Of a stretch of 64,000 nt of DNA, positions 19,334 to 28,804 are shown in pieces. The stretch lies in the NCBI RefSeq assembly GCF_900112585.1, contig NZ_FOLY01000001.1:640353-704352 (forward strand), in the 5' to 3' direction. How positions within the stretch are numbered: position 1 is the first letter of the stretch; each line of letters opens with the position of its first letter. Origin of the DNA: Kushneria avicenniae. Lineage in GTDB: Bacteria > Pseudomonadota > Gammaproteobacteria > Pseudomonadales > Halomonadaceae. A program made the translations under genes and the position numbers. The notes beneath the pieces are model-generated. The model had not been told where the DNA came from, did not search any database, and saw nothing but the letters and a program-made list of their open reading frames with translations.

Positions 19334-19885
19334 CTACCGCTGCCAGGCCGTGAGCTGCCAGCGCCCCTGACCTGATGCCGGCGGCTGGCACAGCACAGGC
19401 GCCACATTGCCGATGCGAGCCCCATAGGGATGTCCCTGCGTGACGTTGCAGATCACCCGAAAAACGCCGGAGTGCGCCACCACCAGCGGGCATTCAAAGT
19501 GCGCCAGCAGCTCGTTGAGCACCGCCAGCACCCGACCCTGAAACGCCGCCCAGGACTCCCCTTGTTCCAGATCGTCAAAATAGGGCATGGGGTCCTGAAT
19601 GGGCGTTTTCTCGAGCTCGCCCCAGCTGCGCTCTCGAAGCCCAGCATAAAGATGCAGTTCACTGTCGGGCAGGGCCAGCCGGGCAGTCTTGCGGGCGCGG
19701 AACATGGTGCTGACAGCGACATGCGACCACTGGCGTTGACCGAGCGTGGCGCTGACCTCACGCGCCTGGAACTCGCCGTACGCGGTGAGCGGTACATCCG
19801 GACTGCCGGCAATCAGGCCGGCGCGGTTATAGAAGGTTTCGCCATGGCGAAGAAAGACAAAGGGGCGCGGCAATAGCTCGCTCAT
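19334..19885 (-). CDS. Histidine phosphatase (phosphoglycerate-mutase-like) family protein
   Basis: 183-residue member of the branch-1 histidine phosphatases. The catalytic RHG is at residues 13-15 (FVFLRHGETFYNRAG) and the second His is in CPLVVAHSGVFRVI; GLRERSWGELE supplies the acid residue. Substrates of such proteins range from phosphoglycerate to cobalamin and sugar phosphates, and nothing here decides which. The frame opens at a GTG (19900), but the ATG at 19885 puts the first strand at the usual distance from the N-terminus. Confidence 0.85.
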   Translation of the reverse strand: MSELLPRPFVFLRHGETFYNRAGLIAGSPDVPLTAYGEFQAREVSATLGQRQWSHVAVSTMFRARKTARLALPDSELHLYAGLRERSWGELEKTPIQDPMPYFDDLEQGESWAAFQGRVLAVLNELLAHFECPLVVAHSGVFRVICNVTQGHPYGARIGNVAPVLCQPPASGQGRWQLTAWQR

Positions 19886-19993
19886 TGAACATCCCGACAC
19901 GTATTCGATCAGCAGACAATCCTGTCAGTGTAACCCCGGTCGCCGACAGGACGTTACTCCGACCTGACTGACAGAGAAAACCGGCAGTACAGA

Positions 19994-20013
19994 ACGGGCC
20001 CCGAAGGGCCCGT
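19994..20013. terminator. Hairpin between opgD and the phosphatase gene
   Basis: ACGGGCCC-CGAA-GGGCCCGT, a perfect 8-bp stem with a stable four-base loop, 27 bp downstream of the opgD stop. It lacks a clear T-run on the minus strand, so it may be a weak terminator. Confidence 0.6.
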
Positions 20014-20039
20014 CATCATTGCATTCTGGATCAGCGGTC

Positions 20040-21716
20040 TCAGCCGTGATGATCCCAGTTGCGATCAGCGGGTGCCGGCGGCACGAACTGGTACAGCCAG
20101 GTCTCGCTCAGCGTCTGATTGCCCCGGCGGAGATAGACCCGCAGCGTGACCGGATCGGTCTGCTCGCTTTTGGGGTACCAGTCAAACTGTGCACGCCACA
20201 TCTGCAGCGGCCCGCCCAGCTTGGTAACCGACACGACCTGGGTTTCGCCGGTAGAAGCCGAAACCACAGCTTCCATATCGGCATCGGGGGGCATGTCATT
20301 AATGGGCGCACCGCGGAAATCGACGGCAAACCGGCGCGCCCAGGTTTCCGGCGAGTGTTCGCCCGGAATCCAGCCATCACGCACGGCGCCGATGCCGCTC
20401 CAGGTCTTGTCGACCTGACCGACCGACGGCTTGACCGGAGGACGCGGGCTCCAGTAAAGGTTATAGCTGTAACTCAGCTCCTGCCCCGCCTCGACCGGCT
20501 CGGCAGGCTGCCAGAAGGCGGCAATGTTATCGACCGTCTCCCCCATGGTCTGCAGCTCGATCAGCGTGATCGAGCCCTTGCCCCATTCGCTGGTCGGCTC
20601 GCACCACAGACTCGGACGAGCATGATAGTAATTGACCACGTCGCGATAGTGCTCGAAGTCATGATCGTCCTGAACCAGCCCGAAGCCACGCGGATTTTCA
20701 TCCTCGAAGGTGTTGTACTGCAGCACATCCGGGTTATACAGCGGGCGGCAGATCCACTCGCCGTCACCGCTCCAGATCGAGAGACGATCGGAGTCATGCA
20801 CCAGCGGCACGACCGTATCGCGACGCAGGCGCTGGCTCGTACCGGTCAGAAACATGCTGGTCATGGGCGAGATACCCAGACGCTCGATGCTCTTGCGCGG
20901 ATAGACATTGGCGTCAACGCCCATCACGACCCGCTCGGACTGACAGTCGATATCAAACCTGTAGGCGCCCGTCGCGCTGGGGGAGTCCAGCAGCGCGTAG
21001 ACCGTAAAGCGGGCGCGATTGGCCGGCGGCTGATCGAACCAGAAATGGGTAAAGACCGGAAACTCTTCCTGGCCCTCTTCTGCCGGCATGGCGGTATCGA
21101 TGGCCAGACCGCGCGCCGACAGACCGAACTGGTTGTTCTTGTCGATGGCGCGGAAATAGCTGGCGCCCAGAAAGGAGACCACGTTGGCGAGCGCCGAGAA
21201 GTCGGGGCTTCGTGACACCCGCCAGCCGGCAAAGCCCAGATCGTGATTCTTGAGCTGGCCGACGTCGATCCCCGTGCCTTCATAGGTGAAAAGCTCGGGG
21301 CGAAAATGAATCTCGTAGGCCTTGCCATCCACCACGCTGTGCATGCGCACCGGCTGATTGAACTGCATGCCCACGTGAAAGAACTGGGCCTGAACGGCAG
21401 AATTGGCGCGATCAGACCACAGGGCGTGATTCTGATCGTATTGAATGGACTGATATTCAAGCGGATCGAGGTTATCAAGCGTCAGGGTATCGGGCAGCGT
21501 CTCGGTGGTATCCTGATACTCGGATCTGGCCATCTCGCGGGCGTGCGACTTGAGCCAGTCGAAGTCGAAATCGGTGCCCTTGTCATCCAGCGCGACGGCA
21601 ATCCCTTCCCCCGGACCACGGTTATCATTGCCACTGGCACGGGCCAACAAGGATTTGGTCGACATGCCAAGCGCAGAAAGCGCCGCAGATGCCTTGAGTA
21701 GAGTTCTTCGATCCAT
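20040..21716 (-). CDS. opgD: Glucan biosynthesis protein D, periplasmic
   Basis: OpgD/MdoD controls the backbone structure of osmoregulated periplasmic glucans. A twin-arginine signal is evident at the N-terminus (MDRRTLLKASAALSALGMS), as expected for OpgD and unlike OpgG. The MdoG/OpgG fold follows, with blocks such as YQSIQYDQNHALWSD, VHFRPELF-like EIHFRPELFTYEGTG, AVDFRGAPIND and an ending in QFVPPAPADRNW. The start is the ATG at 21716 with AAGGAAA about nine bases upstream; a GTG at 21725 would abut the ribosome site. No opgG or opgH is adjacent. In a halophile, OPG control during osmotic shifts is a natural role. Confidence 0.93.
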   Translation of the reverse strand: MDRRTLLKASAALSALGMSTKSLLARASGNDNRGPGEGIAVALDDKGTDFDFDWLKSHAREMARSEYQDTTETLPDTLTLDNLDPLEYQSIQYDQNHALWSDRANSAVQAQFFHVGMQFNQPVRMHSVVDGKAYEIHFRPELFTYEGTGIDVGQLKNHDLGFAGWRVSRSPDFSALANVVSFLGASYFRAIDKNNQFGLSARGLAIDTAMPAEEGQEEFPVFTHFWFDQPPANRARFTVYALLDSPSATGAYRFDIDCQSERVVMGVDANVYPRKSIERLGISPMTSMFLTGTSQRLRRDTVVPLVHDSDRLSIWSGDGEWICRPLYNPDVLQYNTFEDENPRGFGLVQDDHDFEHYRDVVNYYHARPSLWCEPTSEWGKGSITLIELQTMGETVDNIAAFWQPAEPVEAGQELSYSYNLYWSPRPPVKPSVGQVDKTWSGIGAVRDGWIPGEHSPETWARRFAVDFRGAPINDMPPDADMEAVVSASTGETQVVSVTKLGGPLQMWRAQFDWYPKSEQTDPVTLRVYLRRGNQTLSETWLYQFVPPAPADRNWDHHG

Positions 21717-22165
21717 GGACAACACTTTCCTTTTAAGACGATACGGCCCTGCCCGAGCCGAAATCCTGAGTTGAGTTGATACAGGGCCAGCGCATCATGA
21801 GGCTTTCGGAGGATACAAGGTTAACCAGTATCGACCATCGCATGCACTGGCGGTTCCTTTGCCCTTGCGTAAAACATGGTGACGCTGTGTCACTATTGCC
21901 CTTCCGTGCCTGCCTGCATTGCCTGTACGGGCACCGAAAATGCCATCATCCCATCAGCGATGATGGGCTGAAATATAGCCGTATCGGCCGATCGTTCCCA
22001 TTACGTTTAACTTGAGAGCAGCCCTGATGGTGCGCCACCGCCGCGCTCATGCGAGCATCGATACTGTTATTGCGCGATCAGACGCGTCATGCTCCCTGCC
22101 AACGTTCAACCACGATCCGACAAAGCCATCACCACTGCAATTCCCTTTCACGACGGTAGCGCTTG
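21717..22165. other. 449-bp divergent promoter region, opgD / sbcD
   Basis: Holds the promoters of opgD (left) and sbcDC (right). I see no gene, terminator or long palindrome; only a short CCAGT / ACTGG dyad near 21825-21850. Small open frames inside lack ribosome sites. Confidence 0.5.
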
Positions 22166-23452
22166 ATGAAACTGATCCACACCGCCGACTGGCATCTCGG
22201 CCAGCGCTTTCACGGCCAGTCGCGCCACAACGAGCACCGTCACTTTCTCGACTGGCTGCTGGAAACCCTCAGCGAGCGTGCCCCCGATGCTTTATTGATC
22301 GCCGGCGATGTCTTTGATGTCATCAATCCCACCATGGCGGCCCAGTCGCTGCTGTATGATTTTCTGATTGCAGCGCACGAACGTCTGCCGCAGCTGACCA
22401 TCGTCATGATTGCCGGCAACCATGACAGCGGCGCGCGCATCGAACTGCCCGGCCCGCTGCTGCGCCGTCTCAACACCCACGCCCTGGGGCGCATTCTCTG
22501 GCATGACAGCGGTGACCCCGACGTGGATCGGCTTATTGTACCGCTGCCGGACAGCAGCGGTGCCGTTCGGGCCTGGTGTCTGGCCCTGCCCTTTCTGCGC
22601 CCGGCCGAGGTGACCGGCAGAGCGCGTGATACTGCTTCAACTGAAAGTGACAATGCTCCGGAAACGCCGGGCGACAGCTACGTGCGCGGTATGGTGCGCG
22701 TGCACGAGGCCCTGTTTGACGCCGGCCTTCAGAAACGCGAGCCGGGACAGGCGCTGATCGCCATGAGTCACGCCCATCTGCACGGTGCCAGCGTCTCCGA
22801 GCACAGCGAGCGTCCCATCGTGATCGGCGGTGAAGAGTCACTGTCGACATCGCTCTTTCCGGAAGAGATCGCCTACGTTGCCCTGGGCCATCTGCATAAA
22901 CCCCAGCGCGTCGGCAGCGACCATATCCGCTACAGCGGCTCACCGCTGGCGATGGACTTCTCCGAGACGCACTACCCCCATCAGGTGCTTGAAGTCACCC
23001 TGGAAGGTGCGCATGTCTCGCAGATCACACCGCTGCCCATCCCCCGCGCCGTGGCCATGCACCGTGTCGGCCCCCTGCCGCTTGATGAGGTCCTGGAAAT
23101 GCTGGCAAGCGACGAACTGCCCGAGGATATCCCGGACGCCCTGCCGCGCGAGCAGTGGCCCTGGCTGGACGTGCGCGTCATTCTGGACGCGCCCCGGGTG
23201 GATCTGCGACCTCTCATCGAGCAGGCGCTCAGAGGCAAGGCTGTACGTCTGGTCAGCATTACGACAAGCGTGGCCAGACCGGACAGCCCCCAGACGCCCC
23301 ATGCGTCGCTGGACGCGCTGGGGCCGTCCGAGCTTTTCAGCCGCACCTGGAAGCGCGAATACGGCGATGCGCCGCCCGACGAGGTCATGCACGACGTTCA
23401 GTCTCTGCTGCAGGCGTTGCATGACGACGAATCGCCCGAGGACACCCCATGA
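22166..23452 (+). CDS. sbcD: Exonuclease subunit SbcD
   Basis: Mre11-type metallophosphoesterase. With SbcC it cleaves DNA hairpins and blocked double-strand ends. Metal ligands are clear: D8 and H10 in HTADWHLGQRFHG, then AGDVFDVINP, IAGNHDSGAR, MSHAHLHG and ALGHLHKPQ. The C-terminal capping domain follows to residue 428. The ATG at 22166 is preferred over a TTG one codon earlier. The sbcC start overlaps its stop by four bases (ATGA), so the two subunits are translationally coupled. Confidence 0.95.
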   Translation: MKLIHTADWHLGQRFHGQSRHNEHRHFLDWLLETLSERAPDALLIAGDVFDVINPTMAAQSLLYDFLIAAHERLPQLTIVMIAGNHDSGARIELPGPLLRRLNTHALGRILWHDSGDPDVDRLIVPLPDSSGAVRAWCLALPFLRPAEVTGRARDTASTESDNAPETPGDSYVRGMVRVHEALFDAGLQKREPGQALIAMSHAHLHGASVSEHSERPIVIGGEESLSTSLFPEEIAYVALGHLHKPQRVGSDHIRYSGSPLAMDFSETHYPHQVLEVTLEGAHVSQITPLPIPRAVAMHRVGPLPLDEVLEMLASDELPEDIPDALPREQWPWLDVRVILDAPRVDLRPLIEQALRGKAVRLVSITTSVARPDSPQTPHASLDALGPSELFSRTWKREYGDAPPDEVMHDVQSLLQALHDDESPEDTP

Positions 23453-26400
23453 GAATTCTGGCCCTTCGCCTTCACAACATCGCCTCCCTGAGCGGCCCGC
23501 ACGTGATTGACTTCACCGAGCATCCGCTCGACAGCGCCGGGCTCTTTGCCATCACCGGCCCCACCGGGGCCGGCAAGAGCACGCTGCTGGATGCCCTGTG
23601 TCTGGCGCTTTATGGCAGTACCCCGCGCCTTCGCACCGCACCCGGCCGGGACTCCGTGTCCCCCGATGTCGGCGAGGAGACCCTGACCACCGCCGACCCG
23701 CGCACCCTGCTGCGTCGGGGCGACAGCAGTGGCTATGCCGAAGTCGATTTTCGCGGCCGGGATGGCGCGCATTATCGGGCCTGCTGGCGGGTGCGGCGCG
23801 CCCGGAACAAGGCAGACGGCAAGCTTCAGGGCATCGAGCAGAGTCTTGTATCACTGCCGGACCAGCAGGTCATCACCTCGCAGAAACGGGAGTTTGATCG
23901 CCTGCTGCCGCAGTATCTGGGACTGAGTTTCGAGCAGTTCACCCGCGCGGTTCTGCTGGCGCAGAGCGAGTTCAGTACCTTTTTGAAGGCCGATGACAAC
24001 CAGCGCAGCGAGCTGCTCGAAAAGCTCACCGACACCGAGGTCTATTCGCGCCTGTCCATTGCGGCCTTTCAGAAAACCAGAGCCGGCGAGCGCGACGTGG
24101 CCGAGCTCGAAGCACAGCTCGGCCATCAGACGCCGACCGAACCGGAGGCGCGTGCCCTGCTGGAACAGCGCGCGGCCGATACCCTTGCGCAGCTCAGGAC
24201 GCTGCAGACACGCGAGCATGACCTCAAGCGCGAAAAGGCCTGGCTGGCCACCGATGAGCAGCTGGAATCTCACTGGCAGAGCGCCTGCCGTGCCCACGAT
24301 GAGGCGCTGGCGAGCCGTCACGCCCAGGCCGGGCAACGACAGTGGCTGGCGCAGCTTGATGCGCTCGCCCCCGTACGCCATGTCTTCCAGCAGCATGAGG
24401 CGCTGACCACTGCGCTCAGCGATCTCGAAACGCGCCTGGGCAATACGCAGACCCGGCTTGACGTCGCTACTCGCCAGCACGATGAGACCGCCGAACAGCA
24501 CAGGACGCAGCAACAGCAACTGGAAACCAGACGCCAGCACTACCGCCAGCAACAACCGCTGATGGCACAGTGCGCCCTCGACGAGCAGCGCCACCGCGAT
24601 CTGGAGCAGCGTGCGCAAACGACCCGGCAACAGATCCAGCAGCAGCGTCAGACCCTGAACGACCAGCAACAGGCGCTGACCCGCTGTCAGCACAAGCAGG
24701 ACAATCAGCGACAGTCGCTGGCGGCCGTGGATACCCGGCTGGCGCAGCTGACCGAAGGCGCCGACTCCTTTGCACAATGGCGCGAAACGACCCTTCAGCG
24801 GCTGGAGCAGTATCGCCGGAAACGCCAGGCGCTGGAGACGCTCGGCCATGCCCATGATCACTGGCACCGGCTGGATCAGCGCATGCAGTCGCTGGAGGCC
24901 CGTCAGACCACGGATCGTCAGACGCTTGAAAAGCTGAGAGAAGACGGCACCCGGGCACGGACAGCGCTGGATCATCAGGAAAAGACCCTGGCGCAGCTCG
25001 AACGCAGCATTGCCGGTCTGCGCGCGGCGCGCAGTGACAGCGTTCTGGACATGCGCGAAGGCCTTGAAGCCGGCAGCCCGTGCCCGGTCTGCGGCAGTAC
25101 CGAGCATCCTTACACGCATCAGCCGCCTCCTCACCCCGCTCAGGCGATGCTGGAAGCCACCGAGCGTGAAGAGCAGCGCCAGCTTGATGAGGCCCGACAG
25201 GCGCGCGATGAGCTTGATCAGCGCTGTGCCGAGCTGCGCGGCCACTACGGTGAGCTCAATAGTCAGATCCACCAGCGCAGTGAGGAGATCGACACCCTGA
25301 GGGCGCAGCGACACGAGGCCCGCCAGCAATTCGATGCCTGCGCGCAGAGCGAGACACTGCTCGAACTCGCTCCCGAGGCGCGCAGCGACTGGCTCGAGAG
25401 CCGACAGACGCAGGTAGTAGATGACCATGATCGGGAAGCCGAACGTCTGGCCCGCTTCGACCGGGACCACGGCACTCGCGCCCCGGTTCAGGAGCAGCTC
25501 CACGCTCTGGAGGTCGAAGCTACCCGACTGGATGCCGGCGTCACACACACCCGGCAGCAGCTTCAGTCACTGGAAGAGGTCCACACACCGCTGGTCCGCG
25601 AGCGTGACGAGCTCTCCGAGGCGCTGACGATCCGGCTCGCGCCTTATCCGAGCGTTCAGGCCTGGCGCGAGGCCCTGGACCACGAGATCGATGCTCTTGA
25701 ACAGCAGCTTGCGAGCATTCAAAAGCAGCTGGAGGCGAGTGAGGCGCAGTGCCGTCAGCACCATCAGACCCTTTTGCAGCTACAGCAGCAGCGCAGCGAT
25801 CAGGCCCATACCCGCGAGCAGCTGGCAGAAGGCATGACGCAGTGGCGCGAGGCCCATCCCGATATCGACGATGACACCCTGGCGGCGCTGCTGGCCGTGG
25901 CGACCGAGCAGCATCAGGCGCTTTCGCGCGAGATGGCCGCCACGGATCAGCGCATTGATGAGACGCAGCTGCTGAGTCAGGAGCGATTGGAAGTGCTGAT
26001 TCGCCATCGTCAGAACTACGGTGAGCATGCTGCATCAGCTGATGTGGATCTGCCGCGACAGGATGATACCCGCACCTTGAAAGCGTGGCGCGATGAGCGC
26101 CTGATGATGCTCTCCGACCAACAGTCACATCTCGAGGCCGATCTTGTACAGGCGCAGAGCGCGCGTGATGAGGCCGATCACGCCCTGCGCCATGATGACC
26201 ACTGTCGCGAACGCGCCCGCGAGATCGAACAGACGCTGGAAGCTCGCCGACGTGAAGTGACGCGCTGGGGGCGCATTTCAGGACTGATCGGCGCCTCTGA
26301 CGGCAAGAAATTCCGCCGTATCGCACAGGGCTGGAACCTGGAGCGTCTGATCGAGCATGCCAATATTCATCTTGAAAGCCTGGCGAGGCGCTATCGGCTG

Positions 26401-26757
26401 GCGCGCGGCGGCAGCGAGCTTGGGCTGCTGGTGATCGATACGGAAATGGGCGATGAGCGACGCTCGGTGCATTCGCTGTCGGGCGGGGAAACCTTTTTGA
26501 TGTCGCTGGCACTGGCGCTGGCACTGGCCTCGATGGCGTCCAGCCAGCTGACCATCGAAACCCTGTTTATCGATGAAGGGTTCGGCAGTCTCGACCCGCA
26601 GTCGCTGTCACAGGTCATGGATGCCCTCGATGCGCTGCAGTCGCTGGGGCGTCGGGTCGGCGTCATTTCCCACGTTCAGGACATGCACGAGCGCATCCCC
26701 GTACAGTTCAGGGTGGCGCCCCGCGGCAACGGCCAGAGCGATATCAGCCTGAGCTGA
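23449..26757 (+). CDS. sbcC: Exonuclease subunit SbcC (Rad50-like ATPase)
   Basis: 1102-residue SMC-like ATPase. Walker A GPTGAGKST is at residues 37-45, with Q-loop region TRAVLLAQSEFSTFLK. Two long Gln-, Arg- and Glu-rich coiled coils flank the zinc hook CPVC (C545 and C548 in SPCPVCGSTEHP). The C-terminal lobe has the signature LSGGETFLMSLALALALA and Walker B TLFIDEGFGSLD, followed by a switch His in VGVISHVQDM. The unusual Gln richness of the coils (for example QQQLETRRQHYRQQQ) is normal for halophile SbcC. Second gene of the sbcDC operon, ended by a strong terminator. Confidence 0.96.
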   Translation: MRILALRLHNIASLSGPHVIDFTEHPLDSAGLFAITGPTGAGKSTLLDALCLALYGSTPRLRTAPGRDSVSPDVGEETLTTADPRTLLRRGDSSGYAEVDFRGRDGAHYRACWRVRRARNKADGKLQGIEQSLVSLPDQQVITSQKREFDRLLPQYLGLSFEQFTRAVLLAQSEFSTFLKADDNQRSELLEKLTDTEVYSRLSIAAFQKTRAGERDVAELEAQLGHQTPTEPEARALLEQRAADTLAQLRTLQTREHDLKREKAWLATDEQLESHWQSACRAHDEALASRHAQAGQRQWLAQLDALAPVRHVFQQHEALTTALSDLETRLGNTQTRLDVATRQHDETAEQHRTQQQQLETRRQHYRQQQPLMAQCALDEQRHRDLEQRAQTTRQQIQQQRQTLNDQQQALTRCQHKQDNQRQSLAAVDTRLAQLTEGADSFAQWRETTLQRLEQYRRKRQALETLGHAHDHWHRLDQRMQSLEARQTTDRQTLEKLREDGTRARTALDHQEKTLAQLERSIAGLRAARSDSVLDMREGLEAGSPCPVCGSTEHPYTHQPPPHPAQAMLEATEREEQRQLDEARQARDELDQRCAELRGHYGELNSQIHQRSEEIDTLRAQRHEARQQFDACAQSETLLELAPEARSDWLESRQTQVVDDHDREAERLARFDRDHGTRAPVQEQLHALEVEATRLDAGVTHTRQQLQSLEEVHTPLVRERDELSEALTIRLAPYPSVQAWREALDHEIDALEQQLASIQKQLEASEAQCRQHHQTLLQLQQQRSDQAHTREQLAEGMTQWREAHPDIDDDTLAALLAVATEQHQALSREMAATDQRIDETQLLSQERLEVLIRHRQNYGEHAASADVDLPRQDDTRTLKAWRDERLMMLSDQQSHLEADLVQAQSARDEADHALRHDDHCRERAREIEQTLEARRREVTRWGRISGLIGASDGKKFRRIAQGWNLERLIEHANIHLESLARRYRLARGGSELGLLVIDTEMGDERRSVHSLSGGETFLMSLALALALASMASSQLTIETLFIDEGFGSLDPQSLSQVMDALDALQSLGRRVGVISHVQDMHERIPVQFRVAPRGNGQSDISLS

Positions 26758-26784
26758 GTCCGGTACCGGGCGTGATCCGCTCTA

Positions 26785-26813
26785 AAAAAAGGGCCTCCAT
26801 GGAGGCCCTTTTC
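26785..26813. terminator. Bidirectional terminator after sbcC
   Basis: AAAGGGCCTCC / GGAGGCCCTTT with an AT centre: a long, nearly loopless palindrome bounded by an A-run and TTTT. It can stop sbcDC from the left and the membrane-protein gene from the right. Confidence 0.9.
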
Positions 26814-26846
26814 AATCGGCAGAAACCTGTATCAGTTGACAGGAAC

Positions 26847-27425
26847 TTATAGCGCCAGCCAGGCGGCCAGCACCAGAATGGCCAGCATGCCCAGATACAG
26901 TGCTACCCGCACCATCGGCTTGAATTCGAGCGCCGGAATGCTGACCAGAGAAAGACGCGAGAATCGCAGCAGGCACCAGATCACGCCCAGTACCACCAGA
27001 ATGACAATAAAAAATGGCAGACTGATGCCAATGAACAGTGCCTGCCACTGCGGCACCGTATTCGTGGCTGCAGGACTGAGCATCAAAAAGAGCGTGCCGC
27101 CCAGCGCAAAGAGACCGATATCAAAAGTGGTGCTCAAAAGACGCGTGCCGATGACCTTCAGCGAGCGCGTCAGCGGATTGTCGCGCATCAGGTCCCGCGC
27201 CATGAAGGCAATGACGGCAAAGAAAAGCGACACCAGACCCAGCGCGCTCCAGTAGGAAGAGAAGCCGACGCCCTCGGCCATGTCACTGCCGGTGGACACG
27301 CCGGTCATCGCGGCGCCGCTCCCGCCACCATTGAGCTGATGCTGCATCAGCCACTGAGCCAGGCCACCGATCAATATCCATAAAACAATGGTAAAAAAGA
27401 AATCGCCAATACCTTTTTTCTGCAT
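26847..27425 (-). CDS. Hypothetical four-helix inner membrane protein
   Basis: 192 residues, not recognised. Four hydrophobic segments are visible: near 8-27 (FFFTIVLWILIGGLAQWLM), 60-76, 100-118 and 130-150, with a fifth at the C-terminus (VALYLGMLAILVLAAWLAL). A Gly/Ser-rich loop (LNGGGSGAAMTGVSTGSDMAEG) follows the first helix. The C-terminus ends in the last helix with almost no tail. AAAGGA precedes the ATG. It is divergent from the secreted hydrolase to its right and shares with it a spacer that holds a strong inverted repeat. Confidence 0.7.
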   Translation of the reverse strand: MQKKGIGDFFFTIVLWILIGGLAQWLMQHQLNGGGSGAAMTGVSTGSDMAEGVGFSSYWSALGLVSLFFAVIAFMARDLMRDNPLTRSLKVIGTRLLSTTFDIGLFALGGTLFLMLSPAATNTVPQWQALFIGISLPFFIVILVVLGVIWCLLRFSRLSLVSIPALEFKPMVRVALYLGMLAILVLAAWLAL

Positions 27426-27502
27426 GGCCAGAGGTCCTTTGATTGCGTTGGGCGTAGTGGGTTCAGGCTTCCCATGATGGCAAACAAACCATCACTTCGA
27501 CA

Positions 27503-27535
27503 GCACTGTATGCCGGCCATGCCGGGATACAGTGC
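27503..27535. promoter_or_regulatory. Long inverted repeat in the divergent spacer
   Basis: GCACTGTAT / ATACAGTGC (9-bp perfect arms) enclosing a second CCGG-CCATG-CCGG dyad, 33 bp in all. It sits between two divergent genes (starts at 27425 and 27748), so an operator for one or both is more likely than a terminator; no T-run is present. Confidence 0.5.
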
Positions 27536-27747
27536 CTGCATGTCGCCTGCGGAGAAGGATGATGACAGGGCGCGCCACCCGGGGTCATGCTCGATCGTGC
27601 GCCGAAGACCCTGAAGCAGGCTTGAAAAATCGCCCTGCTCTCGTTGCGTTTCGCCATTTTTTGCCAGACTGGATCAGTACCCGACCATCACTGTCTTTTC
27701 TCCAACAACAGCGACATCGATTCACGACATCCTGCAAGGAACATGTC

Positions 27748-28767
27748 ATGCGCGCTCTATTTTTGACCCCACTGCTGGTCTCCGTAGCCCTGCCGGCCAT
27801 GGCCACCAATGAAAGCCCTGATGATGCGCCGGTCTACGGCCCGCGGCTGGAAGGATTTGACTACCCGTGGAAGCTGCATCGATTTGATCTGAACTCTCAG
27901 CAGCAGTCGCTGGAAATGATGTACATGGATGTGGCGCCACAGAATGAGGCCAACGGACGGACAGTTGTCCTGATGCACGGCAAGAACTTTTGCGCGGCAA
28001 CCTGGGAGAGCACCATCAGAGCCCTGACGCAGCAGGGCTACCGTGTGATCGCTCCGGACCAGATCGGTTTTTGCAAATCCAGCAAACCGCGTCACTATCA
28101 GTACAGCCTCCACCAGCTGGCATCGAACACCCACGCTCTGCTCGAGCATCTTGATATCAACGATGCCACCATCATGGGCCACTCCATGGGCGGCATGCTG
28201 GCCACGCGCTATGCGCTGATGTATCCCGATGCGACCCACAACCTGGTGCTGGTGGATCCCATCGGCCTCGAGGACTGGAAGGCGAAAGGCGTACCGTGGC
28301 AGTCCGTCGATGACTGGTATGAAAGTGGCAAAAAGGCCAGCGCCGAGAAAATGCGCCAGTATCAGCAGGAGACCTATTATGCCGGCGAGTGGAAACCCGA
28401 ATATTATCGCTGGGTCGAGATGCAGGCCGGTATGTATCGCGGCGAGGGTCGCGACATCAACGCCTGGAGTCAGGCGCTGACCTACGACATGGTCTTTACC
28501 CAGCCGGTGGTTTACGAATTTGACGACCTTGAAGTGCCTACCCTGCTGATGGTTGGCGATCACGACAACACGGCCGTTGGCAAGGGACTGGCCCCGGAAG
28601 AGGTCCAGAAGACACTGGGGCACTACGACGAGCTGGGCCCGGAGATTGCCGGTCGCATCCCACAGTCCACCTATATCCACTTCGAGGATCTGGGTCACTC
28701 ACCGCAGGTTCAGGCCCCCGAGCGTTTCCATGATGCCCTGCTGGGGTGGCTGAATCAGCAACGTTAG
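27748..28767 (+). CDS. Secreted alpha/beta hydrolase
   Basis: 339 residues with a short signal peptide (MRALFLTPLLVSVALPAMA). Alpha/beta-hydrolase fold: oxyanion region VVLMHGKNFCAATWE, nucleophile elbow GHSMGG with its Ser, Asp in LLMVGDHDNTAVG, and His in FEDLGHSPQVQ near the C-terminus. The MHGKNFCAATWE variant and the mature N-terminus (YGPRLEGFDYPWKLHRF) match a group of periplasmic hydrolases found with haloalkane-dehalogenase-like proteins; the substrate is unknown. The ATG at 27748 has AAGGA upstream. The frame runs open much further left, but that stretch lacks protein character and would hide the signal peptide. Confidence 0.85.
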   Translation: MRALFLTPLLVSVALPAMATNESPDDAPVYGPRLEGFDYPWKLHRFDLNSQQQSLEMMYMDVAPQNEANGRTVVLMHGKNFCAATWESTIRALTQQGYRVIAPDQIGFCKSSKPRHYQYSLHQLASNTHALLEHLDINDATIMGHSMGGMLATRYALMYPDATHNLVLVDPIGLEDWKAKGVPWQSVDDWYESGKKASAEKMRQYQQETYYAGEWKPEYYRWVEMQAGMYRGEGRDINAWSQALTYDMVFTQPVVYEFDDLEVPTLLMVGDHDNTAVGKGLAPEEVQKTLGHYDELGPEIAGRIPQSTYIHFEDLGHSPQVQAPERFHDALLGWLNQQR

Positions 28768-28804
28768 TCCCTGCTGACCCACCGGAACGAGATAACGGTA
28801 TATC

